Under the pieces are notes generated by a model. It was given only the letters and a program-made list of their open reading frames with translations. It was not told where the DNA came from and searched no databases. From contig NZ_AP024897.1 in NCBI RefSeq assembly GCF_024529975.1, positions 1,116,001 to 1,180,000 on the forward strand: a DNA stretch of 64,000 bases, in the 5' to 3' direction. A program made the position numbers and the translations under genes. The DNA comes from Vibrio quintilis. GTDB taxonomy: Bacteria; Pseudomonadota; Gammaproteobacteria; Enterobacterales; Vibrionaceae. Below are positions 18,862-26,737 of this stretch, in pieces (positions within the stretch are counted from its first letter, which is position 1; the number at the start of each line of letters is the position of its first letter).

Positions 18862-19739
18862 CCTTGCTTCAGCTTATTATCTTTGTGGCTTTGATTGCCC
18901 TTGGTGCTTTGTTTCTGCTGATTGTGGCGTGGCGGGAAAAAAAGCGGCAAACCCTGAATAAATACCTTCATAAACAAAAAAAAGAAGACAAATCATCCAC
19001 CAGTTTGCTGGAATGGCTTGATGATGCTTTGCCCTCATCTCTGGCTCAGAATGAAGCTGTAATTAATCAGAAGATGATCAATGCCGGCATCTATTCGTTT
19101 CCTTATTCACACCTGTACTTACCGCTCAAACTCAGTGTGATGCTGATTGGGTGTGGTGTGCTTTTTTTCCTGATGTATTTCCGGTTTGATATGCATATGA
19201 TTGTTATGGTGAGTGTGCTGGCCTGCTGGGTCATTGTGATTCTGATTGTGCCGGACGCTGTTCTTGATGCCCGGGTCAAAGCTTACCGCCTGACTATTTC
19301 CCGTCAGTTGCCTTATCTGATTGATTTAATTGCCGTCTGTGTTCAGACCGGGATGACAATTGAAGCAGCTATGAGTTATCTGGCCAAAGAAATGTACGGA
19401 TTTGATCCCCGGCTGGCAAAGCTGGTTAACCGGACCAATGAAAGAGCGCGGATTGTCGGGCTGGATAAAGCGCTGGATGAGTTGTATCTGCATATTCCGA
19501 CCAGTGAAATGCGCAGTTTTGTGATGACGCTGAAACAGAGCCTTCAGTATGGTTCATCGATTTACGAAACCCTGATCACCTTGTCCGCCGATATCCGGCA
19601 GGTATCGATGCTGACGGTGGAAGAGAGAATCGGCAAACTGGCGGCGAAAATGTCGGTGCCGCTGATCGTGTTTATCATGTTACCGATCGTGATTCTGATC
19701 GCGGTCCCCGGTGTAATGAGGATGATGTCTGGTGCCTGA
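18858..19739 (+). CDS. tadC: Tad inner-membrane platform protein TadC
   Basis: A 293-residue T2SS-F family partner of TadB. It has an N-terminal helix, a central pair (LSVMLIGCGVLFFLMYF and MIVMVSVLACWVIVILIV), the T2SSF domain (ISRQLPYLIDLIAVCVQTGMT), and a C-terminal helix (PLIVFIMLPIVILIAVPG). The ATG overlaps the tadB stop (ATGA), and the end overlaps the start proposed for tadD. Confidence 0.92.
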   Translation: MTLLQLIIFVALIALGALFLLIVAWREKKRQTLNKYLHKQKKEDKSSTSLLEWLDDALPSSLAQNEAVINQKMINAGIYSFPYSHLYLPLKLSVMLIGCGVLFFLMYFRFDMHMIVMVSVLACWVIVILIVPDAVLDARVKAYRLTISRQLPYLIDLIAVCVQTGMTIEAAMSYLAKEMYGFDPRLAKLVNRTNERARIVGLDKALDELYLHIPTSEMRSFVMTLKQSLQYGSSIYETLITLSADIRQVSMLTVEERIGKLAAKMSVPLIVFIMLPIVILIAVPGVMRMMSGA

Positions 19740-20709
19740 TTGTTTCAATGTCCGTGTGTTGCTCAAAGATATATTCACCATAATTACAGTCACTAATAGC
19801 GCAGCCAAAAGCTGCCTGGCGAAAAAAATGGTGCTCCTGGGTTGTGTTGCTTTGATGGCAGGGTGTGCCTCAAATGAAAAGCCTGCTATTAACTCACTGC
19901 CTGCTGATTTACACCGGCAGGAAAAAATACTGGTCGCTGCCAAAAATTATAAAGCCCTGATTGATTTTTATCAGTCCCGGCTGCGTCAGGGGGATTCCGC
20001 GGTCTACCGTGAAAAACTGGCTAAAACATATCTGGACAGTCATGACCCTGAATCAGCATTATTTACTCTCCGGCCCTTGTTTGGGCAGGAACAGGCCGCG
20101 CAACAAAACGATCCTCATTATGATTTCGGACGCCCGTTCGACAACATCTCAGCCCCGGCGCGTCTGATTGCCGGAAGTGCTTGTCTGGATCTGGGCAGGA
20201 CTGACCGGGCAAAAAAATTGCTGATGAGTGTTCTTCATGAAGCAGTTGATGATGCTCAGCCGCCACCGGAACGTGGTGAAACCGCGAATTTACTCGGGAT
20301 TATCTATGCACGGGAAGGCAATTATACGCAAGCCAGGCAAATGTTTGTGCTGGCACGGCGTTATTTTTACGATGATGTAGCTGTGAAAAATAATCTGGCG
20401 CTGGTTGACATGCTGGAAGGCAAAGATGAACAGGCTTTACAGCGGCTGATGACAATCACTGAATCAGAGCAGAATGACCCACAGCTTCGCGCTAACCTGT
20501 TGCTGGCAATGGCGAAAAACGGTCGGCTGGATTACCTGAGAACTCATCTGAGACCATCGCTGACTGATTCACAGATCAGGATGATTTATCAGGCACTGCT
20601 TCAGGCAGAGGTGGCGCACCGTCCTTCTGTTGGGACACAACCGAAAAATATACAAACGGAATCCGGTACAGGAGGTGGCGATGAAAAACCGACAGCGCCT
20701 GCTTACTAA
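19732..20709 (+). CDS. tadD: TadD-like TPR lipoprotein
   Basis: A protein of up to 325 residues in the tadD position, with tetratricopeptide-like helical repeats (LARTDRAKKLL-type segments; NLLGIIYAREGNYTQARQMF is a clear TPR). Near residue 45 it has a lipobox (ALMAGC), so it is an outer-membrane lipoprotein; TadD-type pilotins are needed for secretin assembly. The GTG start at 19732 follows GAGG and overlaps tadC, but it leaves about 30 residues before the signal-peptide core; an internal start nearer the KKM at residues 31-33 is possible. The C-terminus overlaps tadE by 29 bases. Confidence 0.82.
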   Translation: MPDCFNVRVLLKDIFTIITVTNSAAKSCLAKKMVLLGCVALMAGCASNEKPAINSLPADLHRQEKILVAAKNYKALIDFYQSRLRQGDSAVYREKLAKTYLDSHDPESALFTLRPLFGQEQAAQQNDPHYDFGRPFDNISAPARLIAGSACLDLGRTDRAKKLLMSVLHEAVDDAQPPPERGETANLLGIIYAREGNYTQARQMFVLARRYFYDDVAVKNNLALVDMLEGKDEQALQRLMTITESEQNDPQLRANLLLAMAKNGRLDYLRTHLRPSLTDSQIRMIYQALLQAEVAHRPSVGTQPKNIQTESGTGGGDEKPTAPAY

Positions 20710-21241
20710 AAGGTATCGTCATTCCGGTGTTGCCACGATTGAGTTTGTACTTGGATTCATGGCTTTTTGGTGGGTATGTATGGCGTGGGTGGAAATGAGT
20801 TATATGTCGTATGTTTCTGCGCTGTCTGATTATGCTGTCAGTGAAGCCGCCCGGATTTCCAAGCTGGATGATTCCAATGATTGCCAGTCCGGCAGCTGTC
20901 AAACCACTTATTTTCAGCTGTTTCAGAATGCATTGCAGAACCAGCAGTCGTTATGGGCCCGGTTTATTGACACATCAGATTTCACTTTCTCAATTCAGTA
21001 TGTGGAAAATCAGCAAGCGTTGGAGCAGCTTGGAGACAGTTATTGTCCGGTAAATTCCGGATCTTCTTTCAGCGAATGCGGTACGGCCCGCCACAGTACG
21101 ATTGCGGTTTACCGGGTGAACTATCGTTATCAACCGATATTTAATTTCTTCCTTGATGCTGAACAGCTGTTTATCCGGGAAGCTATCGTGATACAGGAAT
21201 ATGAGCGTGATCAGTTTGAGTATGATGAAACAGCGGGGTAA
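20681..21241 (+). CDS. tadE: TadE-like pseudopilin
   Basis: A 186-residue TadE-family minor pilin. The N-terminus shows a basic leader and the processing-like region HSGVATIEFVLGFMAFWW, where cleavage after Gly would leave Glu at mature position 5. A periplasmic domain with several cysteines follows. ATG 20681 is preceded by AGGAGG. The gene lies mostly beyond the tadD stop, and its end overlaps tadF. Confidence 0.88.
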   Translation: MKNRQRLLTKRYRHSGVATIEFVLGFMAFWWVCMAWVEMSYMSYVSALSDYAVSEAARISKLDDSNDCQSGSCQTTYFQLFQNALQNQQSLWARFIDTSDFTFSIQYVENQQALEQLGDSYCPVNSGSSFSECGTARHSTIAVYRVNYRYQPIFNFFLDAEQLFIREAIVIQEYERDQFEYDETAG

Positions 21242-21764
21242 TTTTACCGTTGAATTTGCGATTATCTGTGTGGTAATCAGCCTGCTGCTGACTTTCAGCG
21301 CTGATGTGATCATTAAACTCTCCTGTAAAGGGAAACTGGATCGCCTGTCTTATTCAATGGTGAATCTGCTCAAAGAAAGAACCCAGCTGTATCAGAACAA
21401 TTACTCACTCGAACAGAGCAATGTTGACCGGATTGTCCATATCGTCAGAAGCTCTCTGCAACGAACAATGAAACAGTTTCGTTCGCAAAACTTCGGTTAT
21501 CTGATTGAATCGGTGACTTTTAATGACGAGCAGGTACCTTCATATTCGGTATTTCCCTCAGGTTCCGGTCAGTCAGGGGGGATTCGTTGTACGCTCCGTA
21601 GCCCGCTGAGTCAGATGACGGATTTATCAAAAATAACCACCTGGGGACGCCGGGCTTCTCTGTACCGGGTGACACTATGTTATGACACCGATAACTGGAT
21701 CGGGGAATTACTGGATATGGAGTTTACCCGGGTTCAGTCTGATGCCGTGATTATCGGGAGGTAG
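21222..21764 (+). CDS. tadF: TadF-like pseudopilin
   Basis: A 180-residue minor pilin: short leader MMKQRGNFTVEFAIICVVIS, in which Gly-Asn-Phe-Thr-Val-Glu-Phe matches the TadE/TadF processing pattern (Glu five residues after the scissile Gly). Two adjacent ATG codons (21222 and 21225) could start it; both lie within the end of tadE. The rest is a soluble domain with two cysteines (GGIRCTL and VTLCYDT). Its stop is two bases before the tadG ATG. Confidence 0.85.
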   Translation: MMKQRGNFTVEFAIICVVISLLLTFSADVIIKLSCKGKLDRLSYSMVNLLKERTQLYQNNYSLEQSNVDRIVHIVRSSLQRTMKQFRSQNFGYLIESVTFNDEQVPSYSVFPSGSGQSGGIRCTLRSPLSQMTDLSKITTWGRRASLYRVTLCYDTDNWIGELLDMEFTRVQSDAVIIGR

Positions 21765-21766
21765 TG

Positions 21767-23125
21767 ATGCACACACCAATCCTTGCCCAGCGGGGGCATG
21801 CTGCGATGCTCTTTGCGATGGTGCTGCCGGTACTGTTCGGGATTTTTGTTCTGGGGACAGACGGTGCACGTGCGTTGCAGTATAAAGCGCGCATGATGGA
21901 TGCATCGGAAGCGGCGGTGCTGGCAATCGCTGCGCATGCAGCGTCAAACTCAGGTGAGCAGGGCAGTCCGGAAAACAGGCAGATTGCGGCTGATTTTTTT
22001 GCGGCGTATTTTCCGTCGCTGAATATTCAGACCCCCGGTGATCTGGTCAGCCTGACGGTGCAGCGTGAAAACTGTGAACAGATTGCCGCCTGTGTTGCAA
22101 GTGACGGGCCGCGCTTTTTTCAGTATCAGATTTCTGCCAGTCTGACATTCCCCAGCTGGTTTCCCGGTAATGACGCCATTGTCGGGTTTGGTGAAAATAT
22201 TGCGGTTTCCAGTCATAGTTCAGCCAGAAAATATCAGAGTAATGCGATTGATGTCATGCTTGCCGCTGACTTTTCCGGTTCAATGGCAAGTAAATGGAGT
22301 GGTGGTTCGAAAAAAAAATATCAGGATCTGATTGATATCATTGATAGTGTTGCAGAGCAGCTGGAAGCTTTTAATGCCCTGAATATTCCCGGAAAAACCA
22401 ACACACTCGGGATTGCGCCATACAGTCATTACGTGCGGCGGGAAGCCGGAAGTGAACGGTGTAATAATAAAAAACGCACCATATCGCTGGGATTAGGGCA
22501 TGTGGAGCATCTGCGGTTCCAGCAGAACAAGCGTGTTGACTATCGGGAAACAATTATCGACATGCAGACACAACCCTATACGCAGGATGATATCTGTGCG
22601 GTGAACAATTCTACGGTGGGGTATTTCTACAGTATACCGCTGACCCGCTATATCACTACGGGTAACGGGAGCAGTGAATCATTCACCACCCGGATCGGGA
22701 GATTCTGGCCAAAGGGCGGTACTGCATCTTATCTGGGATTGATCGAATCTTATAAATTGCTGTTGTCAGGACAGAACAGCAAAAAACTGTTGATTATTTT
22801 ATCTGATGGCGTGGATACGGGGAATTATACACCCATAGGTGCAACCGGACCGAGGTGGACCAGAACCTGGAGTAAAACTTATGCCGGAATCGGTAACAAG
22901 TTGGTGACCGGTTATAATTTGTGCGAAATCATTAAGAGTGATTTATCTGCAGACGGAAATTCTGCCGACATTTATATGATTGGTTTTGATTATCAGCAAG
23001 GGAAAACCAATACGGCATTGGACGCCTGTGTCGGGTCGGACAATATCTTTTACGCCCAGAACAAAACTGAAATATTGAACCGGATTCTGGCACTGGTTGC
23101 AGAAGAAATCGGCCATCTGAAATAG
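21767..23125 (+). CDS. tadG: TadG-like protein with von Willebrand factor A domain
   Basis: A 452-residue protein with an N-terminal membrane segment of the TadG/TadE type (GHAAMLFAMVLPVLFGIFVLG). A vWA domain contains the MIDAS-type motif DFSGSMAS (about residue 166) and the later LIILSDGVDTG. Such proteins are pilus-associated surface components of Tad loci, possibly acting in adhesion. ATG 21767 is chosen over the GTG three bases earlier because of its spacing from GGGAGG. The gene ends nine bases before the OmpA-domain gene. Confidence 0.9.
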   Translation: MHTPILAQRGHAAMLFAMVLPVLFGIFVLGTDGARALQYKARMMDASEAAVLAIAAHAASNSGEQGSPENRQIAADFFAAYFPSLNIQTPGDLVSLTVQRENCEQIAACVASDGPRFFQYQISASLTFPSWFPGNDAIVGFGENIAVSSHSSARKYQSNAIDVMLAADFSGSMASKWSGGSKKKYQDLIDIIDSVAEQLEAFNALNIPGKTNTLGIAPYSHYVRREAGSERCNNKKRTISLGLGHVEHLRFQQNKRVDYRETIIDMQTQPYTQDDICAVNNSTVGYFYSIPLTRYITTGNGSSESFTTRIGRFWPKGGTASYLGLIESYKLLLSGQNSKKLLIILSDGVDTGNYTPIGATGPRWTRTWSKTYAGIGNKLVTGYNLCEIIKSDLSADGNSADIYMIGFDYQQGKTNTALDACVGSDNIFYAQNKTEILNRILALVAEEIGHLK

Positions 23126-23134
23126 GAGCAGTTT

Positions 23135-23818
23135 ATGCTGACTTTGCAACGTTTATTGATTTTCGCCGCTTGTTTATCCGTGACTGCTTCTGTGATGGCT
23201 CAGATACAGGAGGATCATTGGGTTCGTATCTGCGGCAAGTCCGGGCTGACCGTGAAAGAAGAAGTGCAGGCCGGCAATGCTATCCGGGTCTCTTTACATC
23301 AGGGAACGAAAATGCGCACAGCGGTGCCGGGCCATCAGCCAGTCCGGGGTTTACTCGTGGCTGAGCTGAAAAAAACCGGCATTAATCAGAAGTGTGCAGA
23401 ATATTTCCTTTCATCCGGCCTTTCTTCTGCGGCGCAAACAGGGAAAATACCGGGCCGGGTTTATTTTCGTTTTGACAGCCATACATTAACTCCGGCGTCA
23501 GTGACAGTACTTGACAGCCTGCTGGCAAAAATCAAATCAGACAGCCGGATTGTGCTGGAAGGCAATACCGATGCGACCGGCCCGGCAAAGTACAATTTTT
23601 CACTGGGACTGAAGCGGGCTGCATCCGTGCAAACATACCTGACTCAGCATCAGGTCGCGACAGAGAATACCCGGATTGTCAGTTATGGTGAGAACCACCC
23701 GGTGGCGCTCAATACCTCTGTGCAGGGGCGCCGGTTAAACCGCCGGGTTGATATTGCCGTGTATCAAAGTACTGCGTCTGAGGATGGTATGTATCAAGAT
23801 AACCTGAATAAAAACTAA
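23135..23818 (+). CDS. OmpA-family protein, last gene of the Tad operon
   Basis: A 227-residue periplasmic protein with a signal peptide (LLIFAACLSVTASVMAQ) and a C-terminal OmpA-like peptidoglycan-binding domain: YFRFDSHTLTPASVTVLDSL, LEGNTDATGP, and NRRVDIAV. An OmpA-domain gene closes many Vibrio tad clusters and is inferred to tether the machine to the cell wall. The ATG lies nine bases after tadG. No intrinsic terminator is obvious in the 190 bases that follow. Confidence 0.88.
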   Translation: MLTLQRLLIFAACLSVTASVMAQIQEDHWVRICGKSGLTVKEEVQAGNAIRVSLHQGTKMRTAVPGHQPVRGLLVAELKKTGINQKCAEYFLSSGLSSAAQTGKIPGRVYFRFDSHTLTPASVTVLDSLLAKIKSDSRIVLEGNTDATGPAKYNFSLGLKRAASVQTYLTQHQVATENTRIVSYGENHPVALNTSVQGRRLNRRVDIAVYQSTASEDGMYQDNLNKN

Positions 23819-24010
23819 GTGCGTACATTGATGGAAAACAGAGATGCTGCGCTATCGTTTTTCATGTCAGATTTGCGGTATCTCACAGGTGTTACCATAC
23901 TTTAAAAAAGTTGTGTTCAACATTGATCGCAGAGTCTGTTCCAAACGTTTGTATGATTTTGTCTGCCTGTCGCGCTAAAAAGTTACACCATATAAAGTCC
24001 GGAGGACGTC

Positions 24011-24880
24011 CTGAATAAAATCAGCCGTATTATTCTGTTTCTGATGACATGCCTGTGTGCCTTTCCCGGTTCAGCAGCGGGTGAGCGTGTCAGTATTTCT
24101 ACTGTGAATTACCCGCCTTATATTTATCCGGATTATGTACCATTTGTTGGTTATGGACTGGGAAGGGATATTGTAACGGAGGCATTTGCTCTGGTGAATC
24201 ATCCGGCAGAGTTCCAGATTTTACCTATGTCGAGAAATGTCTGGTCGTTAAGGGAGGGCCGGGTGGATGCTAATCTCGGTGTTTCAAGATGGTTCCATGC
24301 TGATGGTATGTCAACACGGGTTGACAGTGTAGACATTCTGAACATGAACTTCGTTTTATTCTACAAGCATCAGCGCTTTCCGGACGGTTTCTCTTTCAGG
24401 CAGTTACCCGCTTTATCACCTTATACGATCGGCAATGTCCGTGGCAGTGCCACGACCCGGATTGTGGAGCGGGCGGGGTTGAATGTTTCTTATGCCAGCC
24501 GGATTGTTCAGAACCTGAGAAAACTGGAAGCCGGGCGAATTGACTTCGCCATTGCAGTCGATCTGGCGGGCTGGCAGATTATTCATGAGCTTTTCCCGGA
24601 TAAAATGAATGAATTTGCCACAATAAAAAAGCCGGTGCTGACAGAACCGCTGGCGGTGATTTTCAGGAAAGAAGATCGGATGCTGAAAGATCAGTTTACC
24701 CACGGATTCCAGCAATTAATAGCCAGTCAGCGCTATATACAAATTCTGCAAAAATATTATCAGCATGTGCGGATTGACAGACAGGACATTCCTCAGTCCG
24801 TTTATGTGCATTTAGACAAATCATCCCCAGAGATGAAACATATCCTGGCGGAAGACACCTCACTGACACTCAATGAATAA
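24011..24880 (+). CDS. Periplasmic solute-binding protein (PBP2 type) with CTG start
   Basis: A ~289-residue exported protein of the type 2 periplasmic binding protein fold (SBP_bac_3-like), such as amino-acid ABC transporters or sensory proteins use. VSISTVNYPPYIY opens the mature part, and NVWSLREGRVDANLGVSRW and YTIGNVRGSATTRIVE are typical lobes. No ATG, GTG or TTG lies in a good position: ATG 24044 would give a leader without basic residues. CTG 24011, five bases after GGAGG, gives NKISRIILFLMTCLCAF, a textbook signal peptide. No permease or ATPase is adjacent, so it may feed a distant transporter or act as a sensor subunit. Confidence 0.78.
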   Translation: MNKISRIILFLMTCLCAFPGSAAGERVSISTVNYPPYIYPDYVPFVGYGLGRDIVTEAFALVNHPAEFQILPMSRNVWSLREGRVDANLGVSRWFHADGMSTRVDSVDILNMNFVLFYKHQRFPDGFSFRQLPALSPYTIGNVRGSATTRIVERAGLNVSYASRIVQNLRKLEAGRIDFAIAVDLAGWQIIHELFPDKMNEFATIKKPVLTEPLAVIFRKEDRMLKDQFTHGFQQLIASQRYIQILQKYYQHVRIDRQDIPQSVYVHLDKSSPEMKHILAEDTSLTLNE

Positions 24881-25081
24881 GGTCTCTCATCCATTTATCC
24901 GGCAATATTTATCCGGCAATGGGTCAGAGAAGCCTGCTTTGTCAGGCGAATTGTGAGCAAATCTGTGAGTGAATCCGGTGCTTGTCTCTTTTCAGCCATC
25001 TGAACTGTTATCCATCTCTGCGTATCTTTATTCAACGACGTTTATAATCAAAATGAAATCACGTTTTAAAAAGGTAATGGT
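24881..25081. other. Short gene-free spacer
   Basis: Two hundred bases with a small direct repeat (TTTATCCGGCAAT at about 24893 and 24909) and otherwise nothing recognisable. It should contain the promoter of the hydrolase gene that follows. Confidence 0.35.
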
Positions 25082-26254
25082 ATGAAATGGAAAGGTTTAC
25101 TCTGTGCGGCCTGTCTGCTTGCCGGTGTATCCGGGATTCAGGCTGCACCGGATACGGAGTATCAGCATCAGGCACTGACAAAAGATATGTTGCCGGTTTT
25201 TTACCCGGCGTTAAAGCAGCAAATGACTTATCCGATGTCATGGCTGAGCGGTAATTTCAGAAATTTTGACCAATGGCGGCGTGAAGCCCGGACCCGTCTG
25301 CGTTATGCACTGCTGACGCCGGATTCTCATCGCGATTTTCAGCCGGAAGTGCTGGATACGGTCGACCGGGGTAGCTATGTCGGGTATAAACTGGCATTTA
25401 ATCTCACGGATGAAAGCCGGGTTTCAGCGCTGATGCTGGTGCCGAAAACGACAGGAAAACATGCCGCTGCAATTTTGCTGCATGATCACGGGGCAAAGTT
25501 TGATATCGGCAAAGAGAAAATGATCAAACCCTGGGGCGATGAAAAAAAACTGGCATCTGCGCAGGCATGGTCAAAGAAATTTTTCACCGGGCGGTTTGTC
25601 GGGGATGAAATGGCAAAACTCGGTTATGTGGTCATTGCCGTCGATGCGCTGGGCTGGGGCGATCGCGGTCCGATGGCTTACGAAAAGCAGCAGGCACTGG
25701 CCAGCAATTTCTTTAATCTGGGACGCTCACTGGCGGGTAATATGGCTTATGAGGACATGCGCGCGTTTGACTTTCTGGCCTCCCGGCCGGAAGTGGACCC
25801 TGAGCGGGTCGCGATTGTCGGTTTTTCAATGGGCTCATACCGTGCGTGGCAGCTGGCTGCGTTGCGTCCGCAGGCGGCAGCGACCGTGGCTGATTCATGG
25901 ATGGGCACTTATGAAGGGCTGATGACGCCGGGAAATAATGTGTTGCGGGGCCAGTCAGCCTATTACATGATGCATCCCGGTTTGCCGCAGATGATGGATT
26001 TTCCGGATATTGCCGGGATTGCCGCACCGAAGCCGATGCTGGTGTTTAATGGCGGTAAAGATAAGCTCTTTCCTCATGCGGCGGTACAGCAGGCTTATCA
26101 GAAACTTCACCAGATCTGGCGCAGTCAGCAGGCTGATGAACGGCTGGTCACGAAAGTCTGGCCTGAACTCGGTCACGTCTTCTATAAAGAACAACAACTG
26201 GAAGCGTTTGGCTGGCTGAAACAGTGGCTTCACCCGGAACAGGTTCACCCTTGA
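25082..26254 (+). CDS. Exported alpha/beta hydrolase (acetyl-esterase/dienelactone hydrolase-like)
   Basis: A 390-residue secreted hydrolase. Signal peptide MKWKGLLCAACLLAGVSGIQ is cleaved near QAAP. The alpha/beta hydrolase core shows an oxyanion region AAILLHDHG, the nucleophile elbow VGFSMGSYRAW (Ser about residue 249), a late acid in LVFNGGKDKLFP, and a catalytic His in ELGHVFY. The large-family pattern (abhydrolase_7/acetyl xylan esterase-like) suggests removal of ester groups from carbohydrates, but the substrate is unknown. A clear terminator follows, so it is monocistronic. Confidence 0.85.
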   Translation: MKWKGLLCAACLLAGVSGIQAAPDTEYQHQALTKDMLPVFYPALKQQMTYPMSWLSGNFRNFDQWRREARTRLRYALLTPDSHRDFQPEVLDTVDRGSYVGYKLAFNLTDESRVSALMLVPKTTGKHAAAILLHDHGAKFDIGKEKMIKPWGDEKKLASAQAWSKKFFTGRFVGDEMAKLGYVVIAVDALGWGDRGPMAYEKQQALASNFFNLGRSLAGNMAYEDMRAFDFLASRPEVDPERVAIVGFSMGSYRAWQLAALRPQAAATVADSWMGTYEGLMTPGNNVLRGQSAYYMMHPGLPQMMDFPDIAGIAAPKPMLVFNGGKDKLFPHAAVQQAYQKLHQIWRSQQADERLVTKVWPELGHVFYKEQQLEAFGWLKQWLHPEQVHP

Positions 26255-26278
26255 TTTTTTATGATTGATTCCCTTTCA

Positions 26279-26317
26279 CAGGCCTGAATATGAAAATATT
26301 CAGGCCTGTTTATTTTC
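26279..26317 (+). terminator. Rho-independent terminator of the hydrolase gene
   Basis: Thirteen-base perfect stem (CAGGCCTGAATAT with ATATTCAGGCCTG) with a GAAA tetraloop, then TTTATTTT. It starts 24 bases beyond the stop codon. A textbook intrinsic terminator. Confidence 0.9.
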
Positions 26318-26737
26318 GTCAACAGGTCCTGACCCGCTGTTTTTAAACATGTGCCATTTGGGGTAACGACGCCGTTTTCCGCAGAGATAAAGCCGGTGGA
26401 AATGTGAGCGTTGCCAGATTTTTTTGTCTGTTTTTTGTTTATGTTGAATATGATGCAGATTTTTTGTGAGGTGAATCTCTTTCTGATATCCATTATTTGT
26501 AATGCTTTCAGAACTTTTTATCCATAAAAGTAGATGGATCACAAAATTAAACATAATTATTCGTTACCATCTTATGCATCGGGATTCTTATTGATACCAA
26601 TCATAGTAAACAACGGCCGGTTCTATGCGCCGTTTTTGTTTGGTTGTTGCGAACATAAGCCACAATCCTGGGGGGGAAGTTGTGGCTTAGCCCGGTATGG
26701 CATTGCCATACCGGGTTTCCCATTTCAGACAGATTTG
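26318..26737. other. Gene-free spacer with a hairpin at its end
   Basis: About 420 bases between two convergent genes. Most shows nothing. Near the right end are an imperfect hairpin (GCCACAATCC...GTTGTGGC, about 26660-26687) and a perfect one (CCCGGTATGGC / GCCATACCGGG, 26691-26715). The second lies just beyond the stop of the leftward alginate lyase gene and could end or stabilise its transcript, though no T tract follows on either strand. Confidence 0.5.
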
